Shown here in pieces: positions 58,180 to 64,000 of a DNA stretch of 64,000 nucleotides (positions are counted from its first letter, which is position 1; each line of letters opens with the position of its first letter). Below the pieces are notes generated by a model that did no database searches, was not told where the DNA came from, and worked only from the letters and a program-made list of their open reading frames with translations. A program made the position numbers and the translations under genes. Source of the DNA: Palsa-504 sp963818225 (GTDB taxonomy: Bacteria > Actinomycetota > Actinomycetes > Streptosporangiales > Streptosporangiaceae); contig CAWFRO010000006.1 of NCBI GenBank assembly GCA_963818225.1, positions 1,302,001-1,366,000 on the forward strand, written 5' to 3'.

Positions 58180-59397
58180 ATGCTTATCATCACCTCACCC
58201 GGACAGGGGGCGCAGACCCCGGGATTCCTGGCCCCCTGGCTGGAGGTACCCGGCGTCGCCGAACGTCTCGGCGCGGCCTCCGAGCTGGCGGGCCGCGACC
58301 TGATCAGGTACGGCACTACAGGCACCGCGGACGAGATCAGGGACACGGCGGTCGCGCAGCCACTGCTGGTCGCGGCCGCGCTGGCGGCGGCGGGCGCGCT
58401 GGCGGGCGGACGACCCGGCGACGTGCACGCCGACGTGATCGCCGGGCACAGCGTCGGGGAGCTGGCGGCCGGGGTCCTGGCCGGGGTGCTGAGCGAGGAC
58501 GACGCGATGCGCCTGATCCGGGTGCGCGGCGACGCCATGGCCGAAGCCGCGGCGGTGCAGCCGACCGGGATGACCGCCGTCCTGGGCGGCGACCAGGACG
58601 AAGTGCTCGCGGCTCTGGCCCGCCACGGCCTGACCCCGGCGAACATGAACGGGGCGGGACAGATCGTGGCCGCCGGGACGCTCGCCGAGCTTGACGCCTT
58701 CGCGGCTGACCCGCCGGCCGGCGCCCGGGTGCGTCCGCTGCAGGTGGCCGGGGCGTTCCATACCCGGCACATGGCCCCGGCCGTGGCGGCGCTGCGCCGC
58801 GCGGCGGCCGAGGTCACGGTCGCGGACCCGGTCGTCACGCTGCTGTCCGACGCCGACGGCACCGCGGTCACCACGGGCAAAGAGTGGCTGGAGCGGATCG
58901 TCGCCCAGGTCGCCGCGCCGGTGCGGTGGGACCTGGCCATGGCGACGATGACGGACCTGGGCGTGACCGCGCTCATCGAGCTGCCGCCGTCGGGGACCCT
59001 GACCGGCCTGGCCCGCCGGGCGCTGCCCGGGGTCGCCCAGCTGGCCATCAAGACCCCGGACGATCTCGCGGCCGCGCGTGACCTGATCGCGGAGCACCTG
59101 TCCGAGCCCGAGGGACACGGGCACGGTCATACGCCGGAGTGGCGGCTGATCGTGGCGCCGACCTCGGGTACCTTCCGGGCCGGCCCGGCGGGGGACGCCG
59201 CCGCGGGCCAGCAGGAGCTGGGGACCGTGGTGGCGCGCGACGGCGAGCGAGCGCTGGCCGCGCCGTGGCCCGCCGAGATCATCGAATGGCTTGTCGAAGA
59301 CGGGGATCCGGTCAGCCAGGGCCAGCCCGTGGTCCGAGTGCAACCCCAGGGGGGCTCGGGGGGACGGGTCCGGCCGGGAAATAAGGAAGGCGCATGA
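58180..59397 (+). CDS. fabD: Malonyl-CoA:ACP transacylase with C-terminal lipoyl-like domain
   Basis: This enzyme transfers malonyl from CoA to ACP. The catalytic domain (1-310) has the active-site Ser91 in GHSVGELAAGV and the catalytic His in VAGAFHTRHM. The protein is 405 aa; common FabD proteins are about 310. Residues 315-390 resemble a biotinyl/lipoyl attachment domain: WRLIVAPTSGTFRAG and ALAAPWPAEIIEWLVEDGDP with VSQGQPVVRVQP, but the lysine-bearing hairpin is replaced by ARDGERA, so no modification is expected. It starts the fabD-fabH-acpP-fabF-accD operon and overlaps fabH by four bases. Confidence 0.95.
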   Translation: MLIITSPGQGAQTPGFLAPWLEVPGVAERLGAASELAGRDLIRYGTTGTADEIRDTAVAQPLLVAAALAAAGALAGGRPGDVHADVIAGHSVGELAAGVLAGVLSEDDAMRLIRVRGDAMAEAAAVQPTGMTAVLGGDQDEVLAALARHGLTPANMNGAGQIVAAGTLAELDAFAADPPAGARVRPLQVAGAFHTRHMAPAVAALRRAAAEVTVADPVVTLLSDADGTAVTTGKEWLERIVAQVAAPVRWDLAMATMTDLGVTALIELPPSGTLTGLARRALPGVAQLAIKTPDDLAAARDLIAEHLSEPEGHGHGHTPEWRLIVAPTSGTFRAGPAGDAAAGQQELGTVVARDGERALAAPWPAEIIEWLVEDGDPVSQGQPVVRVQPQGGSGGRVRPGNKEGA

Positions 59398-60368
59398 GCT
59401 CTTTCACGGCGTTCCCGCCCGCCGCAGGTGCGCGGATCATGTCGCTGGGCGACTACCAGCCCGCCAACGTGGTGACCAACGATGACCTGGCGGCCCGGAT
59501 CGACACCAGCGACGAGTGGATCCGCAGCCGGGTCGGCATCATCAGCCGCCGTTACGCCGGGCCGGACGAGACCGTGGTCGACATGGCGGTCGCGGCCGGC
59601 GGCAAGGCACTGGCCGGCAGCGGCCTGTCCCCCGCCGACATCGACCTGGTCATCGTGGCCACCTGCAGCACCGAGGCGCCCATACCGAACGCGTCCGCGG
59701 TGGTCGCGCACCGGCTCGGCATCACCGCCCCCGGCGCCTACGACCTCAACGCCGCGTGCGCCGGGTTCTGCTACGCGCTGGCGAACGCCGCGGATGCCGT
59801 CCGGGCCGGCTCGGCACGGCACGTGCTGGTCATCGGCTCGGAGAAGATGACGGCGTGGATCGACCCCGACGACCGGGCCACCTCCATCATCTTCGCCGAC
59901 GGGGCCGGGGCCGCGGTGGTCGGCCCCGTGCCGGACGGCGAGCCGCCCGGGATCGGCCCGGTGGTCTGGGGCAGCGCGGGTGATCTGGCGCCGAACATCG
60001 TCATCGCGGACCGCAACTCCTTCCTGTCCCAGGAGGGCCAGGCGGTCTTCCGGTGGGCCACCACGGCCATGCACCCCATCGCGGCGCAGGCGTGCGAGCG
60101 GGCGGGCGTCGCGGTGAGCGACCTGGCGGCGTTCGTGCCGCATCAGGCGAACCTGCGGATCATCGAGGCTATCGCGCGCAGGCTCGGCGTACCGCGGGAG
60201 CGGGTGGCCGACGACATCGTGCACGCCGGCAACACGTCCTCAGCATCGATCCCGCTGGCGCTGTCGCGGATGAGCGAGCGCGGGGACGTGAAGCCGGGCT
60301 CGCCAGCGCTGCTGATCGGCTTCGGCGCGGGAATGTGCTACGCGGCGCAGGTGATCACGGTCCCCTAG
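59394..60368 (+). CDS. fabH: Beta-ketoacyl-ACP synthase III
   Basis: This enzyme starts fatty acid chains by condensing acyl-CoA with malonyl-ACP. At 324 aa, it has the catalytic triad Cys122 in DLNAACAGFCYALA, His in FVPHQANLRIIEAI, and Asn in HAGNTSSASIPLAL. The C-terminal GFGAGMCYAAQVITV is complete. In actinomycetes the primer is usually a branched acyl-CoA, which I cannot judge here. ATGA overlap with fabD. Confidence 0.97.
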   Translation: MSSFTAFPPAAGARIMSLGDYQPANVVTNDDLAARIDTSDEWIRSRVGIISRRYAGPDETVVDMAVAAGGKALAGSGLSPADIDLVIVATCSTEAPIPNASAVVAHRLGITAPGAYDLNAACAGFCYALANAADAVRAGSARHVLVIGSEKMTAWIDPDDRATSIIFADGAGAAVVGPVPDGEPPGIGPVVWGSAGDLAPNIVIADRNSFLSQEGQAVFRWATTAMHPIAAQACERAGVAVSDLAAFVPHQANLRIIEAIARRLGVPRERVADDIVHAGNTSSASIPLALSRMSERGDVKPGSPALLIGFGAGMCYAAQVITVP

Positions 60369-60454
60369 CCGCGCCCGCCCCAGGCCGGGACGCGTTCGCG
60401 ACCCGCGCCGGACGGGGCAATCAGACCGTACAACCATTCCAGGAAAAAGGAGCA

Positions 60455-60712
60455 ATGACCATGACCGAGCAGGAGATCCTCGCCGGGCTGGGCGAAATCG
60501 TCGAGGAGATCGCCGGCGTGCCCGCCGACGAGGTGACGCCGAACAAGAGCTTCGTCGACGACCTCGACATCGACTCGCTGTCCATGGTCGAGATCGCGGT
60601 CGCGGCCCAGGACAAGTTCGGCGTCGAGATTCCCGACGACCAGCTGAAGGACCTTAAGACCGTGCAGGACGTGGTGAACTTCGTGGCCAAGGACGCCGGG
60701 AGCACGGCGTGA
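60455..60712 (+). CDS. acpP: Acyl carrier protein
   Basis: This 85-aa ACP carries the growing acyl chain on phosphopantetheine at Ser41 in DDLDIDSLSMVEIAVAAQDK. The acidic helices and EIPDDQLKDLKTVQDVVNFV end are standard. ATG at 60455 is preceded by AAAAAGGAGC, a better Shine-Dalgarno than its neighbours have, fitting the high expression of ACP. Its stop overlaps the fabF start by four bases. Confidence 0.97.
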   Translation: MTMTEQEILAGLGEIVEEIAGVPADEVTPNKSFVDDLDIDSLSMVEIAVAAQDKFGVEIPDDQLKDLKTVQDVVNFVAKDAGSTA

Positions 60713-61956
60713 GCGCAGACCGCGAGGCCGTCGTCGTCACCGGGCTCGGCGCGACCACCCCGCTCGGCGGGGACGTCGCGTCGACCTGGTCGGCCATGCT
60801 GGCCGGACGCAGCGGCGTCCGGCCGATCGAGGAGCCGTGGGCTGCGGACCTGCCGGTGCGTTTCGCCGCATTGGCGGCCGTCGACCCGGTGGAGATCGTA
60901 GGCCGGGTGCCGGCCCGCCGGATGGACCGCTGCGAGCAGTTCGCGCTCGTCGCCGCGCGCGAGGCGTGGGCCGACGCGGGCACCCCAGAGGTGGATCCGG
61001 AACGGCTCGGCGTGACGGTGACCACCGGGATCGGCGGCATCGGATCCATCCTGGCCGCCTACGACACGCTCAAGGAGAAGGGCTGGCAGCGCATCTCGCC
61101 CTTCACCGTGCCGATGCTGATGCCCAACGGGTCGGCCGGCCTGATCAGCATGGAGGTCAACGCCCGCGCCGGGGCGCACTCGGTGGTCAGCGCCTGCGCG
61201 TCCGGGGCCGAGGCGATCGGCTACGGCATCGACATGATCCGGTCCGGCCGGGCCGACGTGGTGCTGGCCGGCGGGACCGAGGCGGCCATCATGCCGCTGA
61301 ACATCGGCGCCTTCGCGGTCATGCGGGCCATGTCCACCCGCAACGACGAGCCGGAACGGGCCTCACGGCCGTTCGACAAGGGCCGGGACGGCTTCGTGCT
61401 CGGCGAGGGCGCAGGCGTGCTGGTGCTGGAATCGCTGTCGCACGCACAGCAGCGCGGCGCCACGGTGTACGCCGTCGCGGCGGGCGCCGGTTACTCCTCC
61501 GACGCATATCACATCGCGCACCCGGCACCCGACGGGGCGGGCGTGACGGCGGCGATCGGCCGGGCGCTGGCCGACGCGCACGTCGACCCGACGCAGGTGG
61601 TGCACCTGAACGCGCACGCGACCTCGACGCCCGAAGGCGACCCGGTCGAGGCGCAGGCGCTGATGAAGGCGCTCGGCCCGGCGGCGGACGGCGTGATCGT
61701 CTCGGCCACCAAGTCGATGACCGGGCACCTGCTCGGCGGGGCAGGCGCCATCGAGTCGATCGCCGCCATCATGGCGCTGCGCGATCGGACCGCTCCGCCC
61801 ACCATCAATCTCGAGGACATCGACGAGGACATAACGATCGACGTGGCCACCGAGCCGAGGCCGCTGACCAAGCGCGGCTCTGGGCCGATGGCGGTGCTGA
61901 ACAACTCATTCGGGTTCGGCGGGCACAACGTATCCCTGGTGTTCACCAGCGCCTGA
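60709..61956 (+). CDS. fabF: Beta-ketoacyl-ACP synthase II
   Basis: This 415-aa elongating condensing enzyme uses acyl-ACP and malonyl-ACP. It has Cys163 in VVSACASGAEAIGY, His in NAHATSTPEGDPVE and His in SATKSMTGHLLGGAGAIESI; NNSFGFGGHNVSLVF closes the fold. All catalytic residues are present. The GTG start overlaps the acpP stop. Confidence 0.97.
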   Translation: MSADREAVVVTGLGATTPLGGDVASTWSAMLAGRSGVRPIEEPWAADLPVRFAALAAVDPVEIVGRVPARRMDRCEQFALVAAREAWADAGTPEVDPERLGVTVTTGIGGIGSILAAYDTLKEKGWQRISPFTVPMLMPNGSAGLISMEVNARAGAHSVVSACASGAEAIGYGIDMIRSGRADVVLAGGTEAAIMPLNIGAFAVMRAMSTRNDEPERASRPFDKGRDGFVLGEGAGVLVLESLSHAQQRGATVYAVAAGAGYSSDAYHIAHPAPDGAGVTAAIGRALADAHVDPTQVVHLNAHATSTPEGDPVEAQALMKALGPAADGVIVSATKSMTGHLLGGAGAIESIAAIMALRDRTAPPTINLEDIDEDITIDVATEPRPLTKRGSGPMAVLNNSFGFGGHNVSLVFTSA

Positions 61957-61985
61957 TCTCGTCCCTCACCCACAGGAGACCTCAG

Positions 61986-63410
61986 TTGACGACGACCCTA
62001 GATTCCAGCATGCCCGCTGACAGCCGGCCAGCGGTCCTCCCGCGCGACCCGCGGGAGCGGCTGGCGGCCTTGTTCGACCCCGGCACGCTGGAGCTGCTGC
62101 CCGCCGACGGCCATGAGCACAGCGGGGTGGTCGCGGGCGTCGGGCTGGTGCACGGCGCGGGCGCGGTGGCGTTCGCCTGCGACCCGCGGCTGCAGGGCGG
62201 GGCCATGGGCACCGCCGGCTGCGCCGCGATCGTCGGGGCCTACACCGAGGCGGTCTCCCGCGGGGTCCCGATCGTGGGGCTGTGGCATTCCGGCGGTGCC
62301 CGGCTGGCCGAGGGAGTGGCCAGCCTGCACGCGGTGGGGACGGTGTTCGCGGCGATGACCGCCGCCTCCGGGCGGGTGCCGCAGATCTCCGTGGTGCTCG
62401 GGCCTGCGGCCGGCGGCGCCGCCTACGGCCCGGCGCTGACCGACATCGTGATCCTGTCCGGCCAGGGCCGCCTGTTCGTCACCGGCCCGGACGTGGTGCG
62501 CTCGGTGACCGGCGAGGACGTGGACGCCGAGCGGCTCGGCGGGCCGGAGCCGCACAGCCGCCGCTCCGGGGTGGTGCACGTGGTGGCCGAGACCGACGCC
62601 GAGGCGCTGGACCGGGCCCGCCAGATCGCGGCGCTGCTCAGCGACCAGGGCAAGATCGCCGAGGACGCCGAGGAGCGCGACCTGTCCGGGCTGCTGCCCG
62701 AGTCCGCCCGCCGCGCCTACGACGTGCACGTGCTGACCAGCAAGCTGCTCGACGGGCCGGGCGTGGAACTGCACCCTCGCTGGGCGCCGAACATCGTCAC
62801 GATCCTGGGCCGCCTGGCCGGCCGGACGGTCGGCGTGGTGGCCAGCAACCCGATGCGGCTCGGCGGCTGCCTGGACGCGGCGTCAGCCGAGAAGGCGGCA
62901 CGCTTCGTCCGGATGTGCGACGCGTTCGGAGTGCCGCTCGTCGTGCTGGTGGACGTGCCCGGCTACCTGCCCGGCGTGGGCCAGGAGTGGGACGGCGTGG
63001 TCCGCCGGGGGGCTAAGCTGCTGCACGCCTTCAGCGAGGCCTCGGTGCCGCGGGTGACGCTGGTCACCCGCAAGGCCTACGGCGGCGCCTACATCGCGAT
63101 GAACTGCCGGGCGCTCGGCGCCACCCGCGTCTTCGCCTGGCCCGGCGCCGAGGTGGCCGTGATGGGCGCGGTCGCGGCCATCCGCATCCTGCACCGGCGC
63201 ACGCTCGCCTCGGTGCCGCCGGAGCGCCTGCACGAGGTCGAGACGGAACTGGCCGCCGAGCACGAGGGCGCCGCCGGCGGCCTGGACCGCGCGGTCGAGC
63301 TCGGCGTCATCGACGCGATCATCGAGCCCAGCCGGACGCGCCGCGAACTGGCCCGGGCCATCGCCGAGGCACCCCAGCTCAGGGGAACGCACGCCAACAT
63401 CCCGCTGTGA
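61986..63410 (+). CDS. accD: Acyl-CoA carboxylase carboxyltransferase (beta) subunit
   Basis: This 474-aa biotin-dependent carboxyltransferase makes malonyl-CoA (or methylmalonyl-CoA) from biotin-CO2 and acyl-CoA. It is of the fused AccA/D type of actinomycetes: N half with GLVHGAGAVAFACDPRLQGG and IVGLWHSGGARLAEGVASLH, RVPQISVVLGPAAGGAAYGP; C half with VPLVVLVDVPGYLPGVGQEW and ITLVTRKAYGGAYIAMNCRA-like sequence. Start is TTG at 61986 behind ACAGGAGACC. As last gene of the FAS operon it supplies malonyl-CoA to FabD. The biotin carboxylase subunit is elsewhere. Confidence 0.95.
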   Translation: MTTTLDSSMPADSRPAVLPRDPRERLAALFDPGTLELLPADGHEHSGVVAGVGLVHGAGAVAFACDPRLQGGAMGTAGCAAIVGAYTEAVSRGVPIVGLWHSGGARLAEGVASLHAVGTVFAAMTAASGRVPQISVVLGPAAGGAAYGPALTDIVILSGQGRLFVTGPDVVRSVTGEDVDAERLGGPEPHSRRSGVVHVVAETDAEALDRARQIAALLSDQGKIAEDAEERDLSGLLPESARRAYDVHVLTSKLLDGPGVELHPRWAPNIVTILGRLAGRTVGVVASNPMRLGGCLDAASAEKAARFVRMCDAFGVPLVVLVDVPGYLPGVGQEWDGVVRRGAKLLHAFSEASVPRVTLVTRKAYGGAYIAMNCRALGATRVFAWPGAEVAVMGAVAAIRILHRRTLASVPPERLHEVETELAAEHEGAAGGLDRAVELGVIDAIIEPSRTRRELARAIAEAPQLRGTHANIPL

Positions 63411-63489
63411 GCGGGGCCTGTCCAGGCCGCTGGTGAGCGGGGCCTGGAGGGGCCGCTGCGAGCGGGGCGGCCTGCGGGGGTGCCGGGTC

Positions 63490-64000
63490 TTACAGGGGGT
63501 TCGGCGGGGTGCCGTTCCCGCCGCCAGCCAGGCCGCTGCCGCGGTCGGTGCCACCCGCGCTAGGGCCGGTGGCCGGCCCGGAGCCTGACGGCGGCGTTTC
63601 CTGGGCCGAGGGCCCGGCGGCTGTTTCCTGGGCCGGCGGGCTGCCGCCTGGCCCGGCGGCCGCGGAGCCATTCCCGCCCGCCGAGCGGCTCTCGCTGATG
63701 AGCTCGGCGAGCCGGGCCGCGCGGATGCGCCGGAACGCACGGTGATCCCTGGTCCGGTCCAGGATCGCGACTTCCAGCTGCGTCGCGGCTACGTCCGTTC
63801 GCTCCCCGTTGCCGCTGGCGGACAGCGCGGCCAGCGCCGCGGCGAACGCCTCGGACAGGGACATGCCCGGAGAGTAGTGCTCCTTCAGCGCGGCGGAGAC
63901 CTGATCGGCCTGCCCGCCGAAGGCGACGAAGCCAGGCTCGTCGGTCACCGACCCGTCGAAGGTGATCCGGTAGATCTGATCGCTCTCGGGCTGCGCGCCG
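63490..64000 (-). CDS. prcA: 20S proteasome alpha subunit (C-terminal part)
   Basis: The visible 169 residues begin GAQPESDQIYRITFDGSVTD and continue EPGFVAFGGQADQVSAALKE and HYSPGMSLSEAFAAALAALS, then LEVAILDRTRDHRAFRRI, the C-terminal half of an actinobacterial PrcA. The rest lies beyond the right edge. The tail after about residue 95 of this part is a 65-residue low-complexity extension rich in Gly, Pro, Ala and Ser, ending TPPNPL. PrcA forms the outer rings of the proteasome that degrades pupylated proteins. prcB, expected upstream, would be outside the window. Confidence 0.85.
   Translation of the reverse strand, partial: GAQPESDQIYRITFDGSVTDEPGFVAFGGQADQVSAALKEHYSPGMSLSEAFAAALAALSASGNGERTDVAATQLEVAILDRTRDHRAFRRIRAARLAELISESRSAGGNGSAAAGPGGSPPAQETAAGPSAQETPPSGSGPATGPSAGGTDRGSGLAGGGNGTPPNPL

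Overview
The window is chromosomal DNA from a high-GC, filamentous-type actinomycete. I place it in Streptosporangiales or a close relative by inference, not by any database search. The grounds are strong G/C bias at third codon positions, a WhiB protein, a 20S proteasome alpha subunit, an F420-type flavoenzyme, a homodimeric pyruvate dehydrogenase E1 next to DUF3052 and an AhpE peroxiredoxin, and the actinomycete type II FAS order fasR-fabD-fabH-acpP-fabF-accD.

Layout. 0-13.9 kb holds metabolic and housekeeping singletons: an ABC exporter pair, an MpaB-type oxygenase, PEP carboxykinase, carbonic anhydrase, a DsbA-like protein, a MarR/VOC divergent pair with twin operators, a secreted RCC1 propeller, UspA, an SDR, a methyltransferase, a PAS protein, an F420 enzyme and two membrane proteins. 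14-24.8 kb holds a TetR/MFS efflux unit with twin operator boxes. It is followed by a non-coding region at 16.8-17.2 kb, where a phased run of DnaA-box-like 9-mers leads into a promoter, a highly structured presumptive RNA and a strong terminator. Then come topoisomerase IB, an envelope operon (DUF1469-DUF3618-YihY), an enolase-family remnant, an MFS sugar porter, a PhyH dioxygenase and ChaB. 25-28.2 kb is a tightly coupled minus-strand operon (acyl-CoA dehydrogenase, PIG-L deacetylase, NodS-like methyltransferase, GT2), possibly a pathway for a modified glycan. 28.2-31.5 kb carries a broken DUF222/HNH gene with a hexapeptide repeat.

31.7-52 kb is a signalling and stress region. It contains an RsbW-like kinase with a STAS antagonist, two SpoIIE-type phosphatases, a 1329-aa poly-HAMP hybrid kinase, WhiB, a SigB/F-type sigma factor, a GAF-ANTAR protein, CBS proteins and small membrane proteins; a GT4 enzyme and two aldehyde dehydrogenases lie among them. 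This has the parts of a partner-switching general stress network. 52.1-64 kb is core metabolism: AhpE/DUF3052, aceE, fasR, the FAS-II operon, and the C-terminal half of prcA running off the end.

Quality note. At least eleven single-base reading-frame breaks occur in otherwise well-conserved genes (pckA, two MFS genes, DUF3618, a hypothetical gene, HNH with three, the anti-sigma kinase, an aldehyde dehydrogenase and a zinc-ribbon gene). Many lie in short homopolymers. I therefore suspect assembly indels for most of them and annotate each gene across its break. I see no tRNA, rRNA, CRISPR array, insertion sequence or prophage.
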